Source of the DNA: CAZBUK01 sp964495085
GTDB taxonomy: Bacteria > Bacteroidota > Ignavibacteria > T3Sed10-11
Assembly: GCA_964495085.1 (NCBI GenBank)
Contig: CAZBUK010000068.1
Span: 1-22,321 of the forward strand
Direction: 5' to 3'
DNA length: 22,321 nt
Shown here piece after piece: positions 1-6,804 of this stretch. Every line of letters starts with the position of its first letter. The first letter of the stretch is position 1. The notes under the pieces were generated by a model. That model saw only the letters and a program-made list of their open reading frames with translations, did not search any database and was not told where the DNA came from. The position numbers were made by a program, and so were the translations under genes.

Positions 1-128
1 GCACACCATCGTCTCCACCCCACAACCCCGACGATTTCGGCTTGGTGGACCTGAACCATTCAAAATTCTTTATATTTATTTTGGACAGATGTGTATTCAG
101 GAAGATAATAAAACTTCTGCGTTTTCGA
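1..128. other. Window edge, no supported gene
   Basis: Bases 1-54 are GC-rich, and the sequence becomes clearly AT-rich from about base 55. One plus-strand frame is open from the edge to a TGA at 52-54, so this could be the tail of a gene truncated by the window, but all three forward frames are open here and none is recognisable. On the minus strand, AAAAC (124-121 region) and GTTTT (114-110 region) can form a 5-bp stem downstream of the small-gene chain, a weak terminator at best. Confidence 0.3.
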
Positions 129-197
129 TTAAATCACCTGATTTCGGGTTTCCTGTATGGTGTATTCCTCGTTAATAGTTTCCGCTCCTACGTTCAT
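129..197 (-). CDS. Possible 22-residue peptide at the end of the symporter operon
   Basis: The ATG shares four bases (ATGA) with the stop of the 54-residue gene upstream. A GAGGGAG Shine-Dalgarno site lies about six bases before it, inside that gene. The product would be MNVGAETINEEYTIQETRNQ plus two residues: polar, acidic, with no membrane helix or known motif. The overlap and ribosome site match those of the two genes before it, which is the only reason to list it. It could equally be a chance reading frame or the remnant of a longer gene. Function unknown. Confidence 0.3.
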   Translation of the reverse strand: MNVGAETINEEYTIQETRNQVI

Positions 198-358
198 TTT
201 TTCTCCCTCGATTCAGGAGAGGTACCCTTACGGGAAAAATGACGGTACAGCGCATAGGTAAAAATGAATGAGATAATGAAAACCACGGCCGGAACGATTA
301 TACCGACCATCGATGTTTCTCCCTGGAGAAATACGGCTGTCATATCGAGAGTTTTCAC
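194..358 (-). CDS. 54-residue single-helix membrane protein, GTG start
   Basis: The gene starts with GTG, which overlaps the TGA of the preceding 39-residue gene (GTGTGA junction). A perfect AAGGAGG site lies seven bases upstream, inside the preceding gene, and strongly supports this start. The product has a polar N-terminus, one hydrophobic segment at about residues 17-38 (MVGIIVPAVVFIISFIFTYA) and a basic tail ending in SREKK, which suggests a cytoplasmic C-terminus. It belongs to a chain of translationally coupled small genes behind an SSF symporter, so a role as a transporter accessory peptide is likely but inferred. I do not recognise a named family. Confidence 0.65.
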   Translation of the reverse strand: MKTLDMTAVFLQGETSMVGIIVPAVVFIISFIFTYALYRHFSRKGTSPESREKK

Positions 359-474
359 ACGTCTTCCTCCTTCTTACGATGTTTCCTGTATGAGACCCAC
401 GCCAGGATCATTCCGAGCAACGATGCTGCGTACGCGATCGACATTCCTATTACCATCGAGAGACCTGTATCCAT
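355..474 (-). CDS. 39-residue single-helix protein, probable symporter small accessory protein
   Basis: The ATG overlaps the TAA of the 97-residue gene by one base (TAATG). A GGGAGGA ribosome site lies about eight bases upstream, inside that gene. The product has a short N-terminus, one helix at about residues 7-28 (MVIGMSIAYAASLLGMILAW) and a strongly charged tail (YRKHRKKEEDV). This size and layout, one helix followed by a charged tail right after an SSF transporter, resembles the very small proteins known as symporter small accessory proteins. The family assignment is by architecture, not by a diagnostic motif. It is too short for most gene callers. Confidence 0.7.
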   Translation of the reverse strand: MDTGLSMVIGMSIAYAASLLGMILAWVSYRKHRKKEEDV

Positions 475-767
475 TACTCATCCTCCCAGCGGACGGCCCG
501 CTCCAGTTTTTCCAGATATAATTTTTGTTTCTTCTCATAATCCTCGGATATGGCTTTGAGCTTCGGATCAATTATCCAGTGCATAATATATACGCCGATA
601 ATCCCGATACCCATGACGATAAACCCGATGGGTCTCAGCAGGACGGACCATAACACGCCGAGAGTAAGTAATATATAACATAACGGCGATATCACGACGG
701 TGATCCAGTCTTCCCTGGTCCACTCGTCGGCTTCCTTTGCTGTCCATGTTCTTCGAATGAGCGGCAT
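474..767 (-). CDS. 97-residue two-helix membrane protein downstream of symporter
   Basis: This gene starts 18 bases after the symporter stop, with an AGGAG site eight bases before the ATG. The N-terminal 20 residues are charged (RRTWTAKEADEWTREDW). Two hydrophobic helices follow at about 21-44 and 46-66, then a helical charged tail at about 67-97 (ISEDYEKKQKLYLEKLERAV) that could form a short coiled coil. Small two-helix partners are known for some SSF transporters (YhdT with PanF, YjcH with ActP); this protein has the same position and size class, but I cannot see sequence identity with those families. A stabilising or regulatory subunit of the transporter is the most likely role. Confidence 0.8.
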   Translation of the reverse strand: MPLIRRTWTAKEADEWTREDWITVVISPLCYILLTLGVLWSVLLRPIGFIVMGIGIIGVYIMHWIIDPKLKAISEDYEKKQKLYLEKLERAVRWEDE

Positions 768-785
768 CTCTGAACTCCTTTTAAA

Positions 786-2351
786 TTATATCAGACCTTT
801 CCGTTCCGCTTCTTTACGGACCGGTCCCCACCATCCGATCGGTCTCGACATGACATAGTATTTGACGAGATGATCCATATTTTCCGGTTTCGTTAAGAAC
901 GTAATCGGTATATAGACCAATGCGCCCAACCCCATCAGGAGCCAGAATTGCTGATAGTCCTGAAGTCTTGGTATGACCCCGAATGCCGGAAGCACCCATA
1001 CGACCAGCCAACTGAACGCAAGATTGGCCATCCATGACGACAGGTACCCCCAGGAATTGAATCTCCACCAGATAACCTGCAGTATGTTCGGAAGCCACAC
1101 CCCCGCAGCCATCAACCACAGCGCAAAAATGAGCCACTCGGTGATCTCTTCCATCATAAGACCGTAAATGAAGGAGCCGACAAGTAAAATCGCCGTCGCG
1201 ATTCTGCCCACCCAGACGAGCTGCTTCTGGGTCGCTTTCGGATTCACGTAGTGATGATAGAGATCGCGTGTGGCATACATCGCGCCGAGATTCAGATGTG
1301 TGGAGATGGTGGAAATGTGAATCGCAAGGATCGCCGCGAAGAAAAATCCGATCATACCGACCGGCAGGAATTCAAAACCGAGTCGGAACCATCCCATCTC
1401 ATAATCCGCCGCGTTTTCGATCCCCGGGTACATTACGAAAAAAGCCAGAACCGCAACACCCCAGAGCGCGTTTCGCATTAGCACGAATGCGGTCCCCCAC
1501 CAGATGCTGTAGCTCGCATCCCGCACCGTTCGCGCCGATTGGATACGCTGCGCTTCAACGTACCAGTCGATGCTCGTCCCCATCCCGAACCCTCCAAGCA
1601 GCGCGATAAACATCATCGTGATGAACCAGGCCGCGGGAAAATCTCCGCTGAACCAACCTGTGAACGCAAACGGATTCAGGCGCCAGCTTTCACCCATATC
1701 GGTTAGTTTTGCCACGATCTCGCCCGGACCGCCCGCAGCCGAAATTCCCCAGAACGATACGATGATAATCACTGCGAGCGCGATAATGCTCTGCTGAAAA
1801 TCTGCCATGACCACACCCCAGTAACCCGCGGCGAGCACGTATATCGCACAGAGCGATGAGAAAAGCACCAGTCCGATCCAGATATCCCAACCGAATAAGT
1901 AGGCGCAAATCTTCCCCATCGCCATACCGACCCATCCCAGGATGAACATGTTCATGAATATCTGCCATCCCGATATCCATCCCCGGAGCAGCTCCGATCC
2001 GAGCCCTCCGAAGCGGAGCGTGTTCCATTCCGCCTGCGTATAGGCGAGCGAACGGCGGAAGATCCGTGTGGTCACGAACGCGCTTATCGCGCACCATGCA
2101 GAAAAGAATGTATACCAGATTCCCGCGAGACCGTAACGGTATACTACACCGGTCACCCACATCGGCGTATCGGTCGCCGTATGTGTCGCATACACCGATG
2201 AAGCGGGAAGCCACCATGGCAAGCCGCGGCCGGCAAGAAAGAAATCGGATTCGGAACGTTTCCCGAGCCGGTAAAAGAGCACGCCGGCTCCAATCATCAG
2301 TGCAAGGAACAAAACGATCCAGAACCAGTCGAGAAAATGGAGTGTGACCAT
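786..2351 (-). CDS. Sodium/solute symporter, SSF family
   Basis: The 521-residue protein is almost entirely hydrophobic, with about 13 membrane segments, the usual SSF number. The family hallmark is near the N-terminus: GKRSESDFFLAGRGLPWWLP at about 30-49, followed by a small-residue stretch in helix 1 where sodium and substrate bind in SSF proteins (LeuT fold). It should sit in the inner membrane and import an organic solute with sodium. The substrate cannot be read from the sequence; it could be a sugar, a carboxylate or an amino acid. It is the first gene of an operon with three or four tiny genes. A GAAGAG site lies about 12 bases before the ATG, a weak ribosome site compared with those of the small genes downstream. 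Confidence 0.93.
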   Translation of the reverse strand: MVTLHFLDWFWIVLFLALMIGAGVLFYRLGKRSESDFFLAGRGLPWWLPASSVYATHTATDTPMWVTGVVYRYGLAGIWYTFFSAWCAISAFVTTRIFRRSLAYTQAEWNTLRFGGLGSELLRGWISGWQIFMNMFILGWVGMAMGKICAYLFGWDIWIGLVLFSSLCAIYVLAAGYWGVVMADFQQSIIALAVIIIVSFWGISAAGGPGEIVAKLTDMGESWRLNPFAFTGWFSGDFPAAWFITMMFIALLGGFGMGTSIDWYVEAQRIQSARTVRDASYSIWWGTAFVLMRNALWGVAVLAFFVMYPGIENAADYEMGWFRLGFEFLPVGMIGFFFAAILAIHISTISTHLNLGAMYATRDLYHHYVNPKATQKQLVWVGRIATAILLVGSFIYGLMMEEITEWLIFALWLMAAGVWLPNILQVIWWRFNSWGYLSSWMANLAFSWLVVWVLPAFGVIPRLQDYQQFWLLMGLGALVYIPITFLTKPENMDHLVKYYVMSRPIGWWGPVRKEAERKGLI

Positions 2352-2784
2352 GCGGGATTGTACTCTTCAGTGCTCAATCGTTTCTAGTGAAGTATGTATG
2401 CCGGCGATTCCGCCGAATACCCGTATCCTGAACGAATTGATCCCGGTTAAGAATAACCGGTGCGGAGAGCTGCGTATCGAACCGGAAGTTGGAAACATCC
2501 GATCGAATATGACTCCTCGTTCGATGCGGTGGCAAGAGAATACTACATTATTCGTTAAAAATCAATTGCCGGAAGAAATGTAAGGATCCCTCTATTCGTA
2601 CAGTCCACATTTCGTGCAGTGATGTACCCTACCGTAGTTTTCCGGTTGAACCTGAAAAAATGTTCACATTGAAAATGCCGTTGCCGTTTCCCGGCCTCGC
2701 TCACCATGACTATGCTGCCACGGCGAACTGAGTAGAGGAGTTACATATCCAATGAGAACATTACCTCAAAGATATGAACGGGAT
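2352..2784. other. 433-bp gene-free region upstream of the symporter
   Basis: I see no credible gene on either strand. It holds a perfect hairpin (2443-2460) about 90 bases before the symporter start. A minus-strand TATCTTTG at 2774-2767 matches the TAnnTTTG -7 pattern but lacks a matching upstream TTTG. A weak stem (AATG-TGAA-CATT followed by T residues, around 2655-2671, minus) might terminate the lipoprotein gene. If the -7 box is real, the symporter operon would have an untranslated leader of about 400 bases. I recognise no known riboswitch in it. Confidence 0.5.
2443..2460. repeat. Perfect inverted repeat CCGGTTA-N4-TAACCGG
   Basis: Seven-base arms surround an AGAA loop. It lies about 90 bases upstream of the symporter ATG in otherwise unassigned sequence. 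It could be a hairpin in the leader RNA or a dimeric repressor site; there is no U-tract, so a terminator is unlikely. Confidence 0.5.
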
Positions 2785-3138
2785 TTACATCGGCTCCGCA
2801 GCAACAACCGCGCAAACGACGCGAACCCTTAATTTCCATTCGGGTGCGAAGGCGCTGTTATTCCGGGCGTTTACAAGCCAGTGCGAGCCGTCGAATGACG
2901 GTTCAAAATACGTTGCAGTGCCATCGAGGATCGCACTCGTCGAATCGAGTACCGACCAGCCCGCTCCCAACGCCGTCTTCCCTTCGGGACAATCTACCCT
3001 GAGCTGCTTCATCACCGTTGCGTCGACAGCCGTTTCACCCACCACGATCTCGTATCCGACGACACCCGAGCTCCCCGGCGAACCATTGCAACCCACAAGG
3101 AATAATACTGCGATACAAACCAGTCCGAGCGTCTTCAT
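2785..3138 (-). CDS. Small secreted lipoprotein with CPxGK-type domain
   Basis: The start at 3138 is chosen because a GAAGGAGA site lies just upstream and the resulting N-terminus is a lipoprotein signal (MKTLGLVCIAVLFLVGC, lipobox LVGC); a frame-compatible start 48 bases upstream would put 16 polar residues in front of the signal. The mature 100-residue part begins with a short collagen-like remnant (GSPGSSG). It then shows CPEGKTALGAGW and, at the end, a VRVVCA motif. This pairing of CPxGK and a C-terminal VxxxCA is one I have seen in many uncharacterised secreted proteins, where the two cysteines probably form a disulfide. No enzymatic function is known. A Bacteroidota-like promoter precedes it, so it is probably transcribed alone. 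Confidence 0.8.
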   Translation of the reverse strand: MKTLGLVCIAVLFLVGCNGSPGSSGVVGYEIVVGETAVDATVMKQLRVDCPEGKTALGAGWSVLDSTSAILDGTATYFEPSFDGSHWLVNARNNSAFAPEWKLRVRVVCAVVAAEPM

Positions 3139-3202
3139 AATCTGATCTCCTTCGGTTATGTGTGGATATGTTACAGCGTCGAACATCGCTCTTTGCCGGT
3201 AG

Positions 3203-3234
3203 CAAATATACTAAGGAATAAATGTAAAATCAAA
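3203..3234 (-). promoter_or_regulatory. Promoter for the lipoprotein gene (TTTG-N20-TATATTTG)
   Basis: On the minus strand TTTG (3234-3231) is separated by exactly 20 bases from TATATTTG (3210-3203), which fits the Bacteroidota -33/-7 consensus TTTG-N19-21-TAnnTTTG. Transcription would start near 3199, leaving a leader of about 60 bases before the ATG at 3138. Confidence 0.6.
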
Positions 3235-3344
3235 ATGTATCTGTCCACTACTATTATGCTGATATTAATTTTTATTATGTATATTGGGGCAGGATACTTA
3301 AACGGAGTACGGCAACCGCTACCGGATTTTTCACCGACGAGCCG

Positions 3345-4544
3345 ATGATACGCCATATCGCACACTTTGACCTCGATTCATTTTTCGTTTCCGTAGAGCG
3401 ATTATTAAATCCTGCACTTCGTGAGACGGATGCTTCGGGGAAGATGAAACCCCTGGTTGTAGGAGGATCGGCAGATAAACGGGGCGTCGTGGCTTCCGCT
3501 TCATATGAAGCCCGCGCATACGGCGTCAGATCCGCGATGCCGATGAAAACCGCTCTGAAATTGTGTCCCCATCTCGTCATCATCTCCGGGCGGCATGGGG
3601 TATACAACGAAACATCGTCACGTATTATCAACCGGCTGAAGGATATCGTCCCCGTTATTGAGCAGACCTCCATCGACGAAGGATACCTGGATCTGACAGG
3701 CTGCGAAAAATTATTTCGTAACGATCTCCCCGGAGCCCTTTTTTTGCTCCAGAAACTGGTCGACGATGAGTTCGGACTCCCGATATCCTTCGGGATGGGA
3801 ACAACAAGAATCATCGCGAAGATCGCCTCGGGGAAAGCGAAACCCCACGGCATCCTGGTAGTCCCGGTCGGTGAAGAGAAATCATTTTTAGGGGCGCTGG
3901 AAATCGGCGAGATTCCCGGGATCGGACCCAAGACCGAAGCAATGCTGCACGATAGGGGATTCCGGAGTGTAGCTCAATTGCAGGAGCTGTCAGCCGGCCG
4001 CCTGAGTGATATGCTCGGGAAATTCGGCGGTGATCTCTATAAGACCGTACATGGACTGAGTTCGAATCATGTCGTTCCCGAGTCGGAACGTAAGAGCATC
4101 AGTTCGGAAGAGACATTCGCAGAAGACCTGCCCCCCGGCTCGGACTTCGACGCGCTCCTCGCGGTTCATATCGAAGAGATCTGTTACCGTCTACGGCGCG
4201 AAGGATTCAGGGCAAAGACCGTGAGCATCAAGCTCCGGTATCCGGACTTCAGCACCTTGAACAGATCGCAAACCGTGCAATCCACCGACGACGATTCGGT
4301 CGTGAGAAAAGTCGCATACGAACTATTCAACAAGGCGTACGATCACCGCACCCCGGTCCGGCTCATCGGCGTCGGGCTTTCCAACCTGACGACCGATGAG
4401 CGAATCGACGATCTTTTCGATACAACCGCGAATCGCAGAGAGTCGATGCTCAAAACACTCGATCATATCCGGAAGAAACACGGTCTTGAATCTATACACA
4501 TCGGGAAGCTTACCACTCATAAAAGAAATCCCGAAAAAGACTGA
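3345..4544 (+). CDS. dinB: DNA polymerase IV (Y-family translesion polymerase)
   Basis: The 399-residue protein has the Y-family polymerase core. HFDLDSFF at 7-14 gives the first metal-binding Asp (D9) and the steric-gate Phe (F14), and SIDEGYLD at 109-116 gives the catalytic pair D111-E112. The helix-hairpin-helix segment GEIPGIGPKTEAML is at about 188-201, and the little-finger domain follows from about 240. A clamp-binding-like RIDDLF occurs near residue 352; the usual Gln of the QxxLF motif is Arg here, so clamp binding may be weak or atypical. The enzyme copies past damaged bases and is usually induced by DNA damage; I see no clear LexA site. No good Shine-Dalgarno precedes the ATG, but MIRHIAHFD is the normal family start. 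Confidence 0.95.
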   Translation: MIRHIAHFDLDSFFVSVERLLNPALRETDASGKMKPLVVGGSADKRGVVASASYEARAYGVRSAMPMKTALKLCPHLVIISGRHGVYNETSSRIINRLKDIVPVIEQTSIDEGYLDLTGCEKLFRNDLPGALFLLQKLVDDEFGLPISFGMGTTRIIAKIASGKAKPHGILVVPVGEEKSFLGALEIGEIPGIGPKTEAMLHDRGFRSVAQLQELSAGRLSDMLGKFGGDLYKTVHGLSSNHVVPESERKSISSEETFAEDLPPGSDFDALLAVHIEEICYRLRREGFRAKTVSIKLRYPDFSTLNRSQTVQSTDDDSVVRKVAYELFNKAYDHRTPVRLIGVGLSNLTTDERIDDLFDTTANRRESMLKTLDHIRKKHGLESIHIGKLTTHKRNPEKD

Positions 4545-4551
4545 GTCCGGT

Positions 4552-4582
4552 TTTGCATCCTGAGGAAGATTTTGTATCTTCC
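4552..4582 (+). promoter_or_regulatory. Probable promoter of the thiamine-salvage operon
   Basis: TTTG at 4552-4555 is followed after 19 bases by TATCTTCC at 4575-4582, a near match to TAnnTTTG. Transcription would begin around 4586-4590, just before the riboswitch aptamer. The match is imperfect in the last two bases, so confidence is moderate. Confidence 0.45.
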
Positions 4583-4583
4583 T
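4563..4583. repeat. Perfect inverted repeat AGGAAGAT-N5-ATCTTCCT
   Basis: Eight-base arms flank a TTTGT loop, 18 bases after the dinB stop. It overlaps the candidate -7 box of the next operon. It could end the dinB message, although no U-tract follows, or act as an operator for the TenA genes. Confidence 0.55.
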
Positions 4584-4600
4584 ACCGTTACCTATAAGCA

Positions 4601-4687
4601 GTCGCAGAGGGGTGTTCCGGAACTTGCCGGAACTGAGATCACACCCTTTGAACCTGATCCGGATAATACCGGCGGAGGAACGGCGAC
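4601..4687 (+). promoter_or_regulatory. TPP riboswitch (THI element)
   Basis: All the conserved parts of the thiamine pyrophosphate aptamer are present in order. The P1 arms are GTCGC (4601-4605) and GCGAC (4683-4687). GGGGTGT pairs with ACACCCT (P2), and TTCCGG pairs with CCGGAA (P3). The pyrimidine-sensing CTGAGA follows, then CCCTTTGAACCTGATCCGG and the pyrophosphate-sensing ATAATACCGGCGGAGGAA. Binding of TPP should switch off the two TenA genes downstream. No U-tract terminator is visible after the aptamer, which suggests control at translation through the hairpin at 4769-4798. Confidence 0.97.
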
Positions 4688-4768
4688 ACAAAGAACAGAC
4701 TTCACATCCTCCATCGTCAGCGCCGCACTTCGACCTCGGGATCCGCACACAGGCACCGGAACTCCTTC

Positions 4769-4798
4769 CTCTCGACTGTACACATTCATACTCGGGAG
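4769..4798 (+). promoter_or_regulatory. Hairpin that may hide the ribosome site of the first TenA gene
   Basis: CTCTCG (4769-4774) can pair with CGGGAG (4793-4798) with one G-U pair. GGGAG (4794-4798) is the best Shine-Dalgarno match, nine bases before the ATG at 4808. This is a plausible expression platform for the riboswitch, but the alternative pairing with the aptamer is not worked out. Confidence 0.4.
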
Positions 4799-4807
4799 AC
4801 CAGGAAT

Positions 4808-5476
4808 ATGCAATTCAGCGAACGACTCTATTCCGACCATCGTGAGATGTGGGAGACCATGCTGCGGCACAGATTTCTTATCGAGACGAGGGATGGTAAG
4901 ATCGAAAAGGAGACTTTCGTCAGATGGATGCGCCAGGATTATCTTTTCGTTAGAGCGGCTATCCCCTTCATCTCGGCGATGATACCGAAAGCCCCCCTGA
5001 GCCACTGGGAAGCCCACTCCGGCGTCGTAGCGATGCTTCAGAAGGAACTGCTGCTCTTCGAGGAACGCGCCCGCGCCGTAGGCGTCGACTTCAATAACGT
5101 CGAACCCTCGTTTACGAACCACGCCTACATACAGTTCCTTCTCGCAACCGCCGCGTATGAATCGTACCCGGTCGTGTATACAGTACTTTATACCGCAGAA
5201 AAAGCATACCATGAATCCTGGAAGATTGTCCGTGACGGACTCGATCGGCAGTCGGAATGGTTTCCATTCGTGGAGAACTGGGCTGGCGATGCATTCGCTC
5301 AATATGTCACCTATCTCGAGAATGAACTCAACAAGCTCGCTTCGGGCGCCGGCGAAACGGACCATGAGCGGATGAAGGAATACTATCGACTGACCCTCGG
5401 GTATGAGATCGCTTTTTGGGAAATGGCTGTAACCGGCGAAACCTGGCCCGGATCAGGTCAATCGGTTTCCGGGTGA
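4808..5476 (+). CDS. TenA-family thiamine salvage enzyme, TenA_E type
   Basis: The 222-residue protein matches TenA in length and motifs. It has the substrate-binding Asp in RQDYLF (D44; the Tyr at 47 of Bacillus TenA is Phe here), Y107, and GYEIAFWEM near the C-terminus with E200 at the place of the catalytic Glu205 of Bacillus TenA. At the place of the nucleophilic Cys135 it has TAEKAYHESW, with E131; this is the pattern of the TenA_E subgroup, in which a Glu replaces the Cys. Plant TenA_E enzymes hydrolyse N-formyl-aminomethyl pyrimidine and aminomethyl pyrimidine, degradation products of thiamine. The TPP riboswitch directly upstream supports a thiamine role. The exact substrate is inferred. 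Confidence 0.9.
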   Translation: MQFSERLYSDHREMWETMLRHRFLIETRDGKIEKETFVRWMRQDYLFVRAAIPFISAMIPKAPLSHWEAHSGVVAMLQKELLLFEERARAVGVDFNNVEPSFTNHAYIQFLLATAAYESYPVVYTVLYTAEKAYHESWKIVRDGLDRQSEWFPFVENWAGDAFAQYVTYLENELNKLASGAGETDHERMKEYYRLTLGYEIAFWEMAVTGETWPGSGQSVSG

Positions 5477-5536
5477 TCGGACGATTTACAAGGAAGAATA
5501 CCGAAGTTCAGAAATTATAATCACCGGAGAGCGGAA

Positions 5537-6202
5537 ATGGCATTTACCGACATTCTCTTTGAGAGAGTAGCACCGATCTGGAATGAGCAGTTGATTCATC
5601 CCTTCGTACGGGGCATCGGCGACGGATCGCTTGAGGAGGAAAAATTCAAACGATGGGTGGTTCAGGATTACGTCTATCTGAAAGAGTTTGCAAGAGTTTT
5701 CGCATGGGCAACTGCGAAATCGGATTTGCTCGAATCGATGAGCTGGTATGCGGCGGTTCTGAATCTCACGTTGAATACCGAAATGGCACTACATCGCGAC
5801 TATGCGAAGCGGTTCGGGATCACGACAGATGAACTCGAAGCCACTTCGATGTGGCCTACGAACCGTGCGTATACGGATTTCCTGATCCGAACCGCGGCTG
5901 ACGGCGATATGTCAGACCTGGTTGCAGCCTTGCTCCCATGCGCATGGGGCTATGTATACGTAGGTCAGCATCTCGCGAAGAATGACCCGCCGCCGGATCA
6001 GCGGTATGCCGACTGGATCGCTCAGTATGCATCAAAAGAATTTGCCGATGCTTCGGACTGGCTTAAAACGGAAATGAACCGACTGGCGGAATATACCTCG
6101 GAGAGAAAGAAGGATCGTTTGTCCGAACTGTTCGTGATATCGAGCCGTTACGAATTGAAGTTCTGGGACATGTGCTGGAACGGCGAGTCGTGGCGGAAAT
6201 GA
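5537..6202 (+). CDS. tenA: Aminopyrimidine aminohydrolase / thiaminase II, TenA_C type
   Basis: The 221-residue protein lines up almost without gaps with Bacillus subtilis TenA: HPFVRGIGDGSL at 21-32, D44 and Y47 in VQDYVYL, Y112, the nucleophile C135 in ALLPCAWGYVYVG, and E206 in SSRYELKFWDM. It should hydrolyse 4-amino-5-aminomethyl-2-methylpyrimidine to HMP for reuse in thiamine synthesis. It starts 60 bases after the TenA_E gene with a good GGAGAGCGGAA ribosome site and shares its TPP riboswitch. The next gene is convergent, so the operon holds only these two enzymes; no transporter or kinase of the pathway is nearby. Confidence 0.95.
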   Translation: MAFTDILFERVAPIWNEQLIHPFVRGIGDGSLEEEKFKRWVVQDYVYLKEFARVFAWATAKSDLLESMSWYAAVLNLTLNTEMALHRDYAKRFGITTDELEATSMWPTNRAYTDFLIRTAADGDMSDLVAALLPCAWGYVYVGQHLAKNDPPPDQRYADWIAQYASKEFADASDWLKTEMNRLAEYTSERKKDRLSELFVISSRYELKFWDMCWNGESWRK

Positions 6203-6230
6203 ACGTCATCCCGGAGGGAGAATCCGACGC

Positions 6231-6581
6231 TCACTCTTTTTCCGACCTGAGCTCGAATCCCAACCTATATGCCCTCCGGACATCGTCCCTGGATATGAGT
6301 GCGGAATGAAGCGCCGAATAAGTCGGACAACCGCATGCGCGACAGACAGCATGGTGAGCGATTTCCGTATCATATACCATTATACCCGCTCTATTCAGGA
6401 TGGCTGTCACATCCGGCGGCGAATATCTCTCATTCGGATCGCATTGTTTTCCACCAATATAGTGTTTTGCAACCCAGATAAGCTCTTCATCAGGAAGATC
6501 GGGTATGGGTATCTCAAACGGCAAATGGTACTGGCAGCCGGATACCAGTAGTATGAACAACAGAACGGTTATAGTTTTCAT
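6231..6581 (-). CDS. Small lipoprotein with a CxxCxC motif
   Basis: The start at 6581 is chosen because it gives a clean lipoprotein signal: MKTITVLLFILLVSGC, cysteine at residue 16. A start 72 bases upstream would put polar residues in front of it. The 100-residue mature part has a proline-rich linker (FEIPIPDLPDEE), then a domain with one cysteine in GGKQCDP and a cluster AVCRACGCPTYSALHS near residue 85. The cluster could bind a metal or form disulfides. I do not recognise the family. The gene is convergent with the TenA pair and only 28 bases separate their ends. No clear ribosome site is seen. Confidence 0.75.
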   Translation of the reverse strand: MKTITVLLFILLVSGCQYHLPFEIPIPDLPDEELIWVAKHYIGGKQCDPNERYSPPDVTAILNRAGIMVYDTEIAHHAVCRACGCPTYSALHSALISRDDVRRAYRLGFELRSEKE

Positions 6582-6774
6582 ATTCTTTATTCGAGGTACA
6601 TGTTCCAATACGAAAGACCGTAGAAACGTACCGGAATCGCAGCAAACGAACACTTCAGTGAGATACTTACTTGTGTATCTCCCTGAGAATTTCAGCGGTT
6701 TCGTTGACTCTCGCTTCTTTCCGTTACGGTTACCTGCGTCGCAATACAGGGTGAATTCTCAAACAATAAATTAA

Positions 6775-6800
6775 AAACAAAAGGGTATTGTAGAATCCCC
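6775..6800 (-). terminator. Weak terminator after the first serpin gene
   Basis: On the minus strand, just after the serpin stop, GGGGATT can pair imperfectly with AATACCC around CTAC, and this is followed by TTTTGTTTTT. The stem has a bulge, so this is a weak call. Confidence 0.4.
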
Positions 6801-6804
6801 AAGA

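Noticed and set aside
2344..2583. Plus-strand frame of 79 codons in the symporter upstream gap
   Set aside because: It has no ribosome site, overlaps the start of the symporter, and its product resembles no known protein.
3275..3931. Minus-strand frame opposite dinB
   Set aside because: It overlaps the catalytic part of dinB and shows no family motif.
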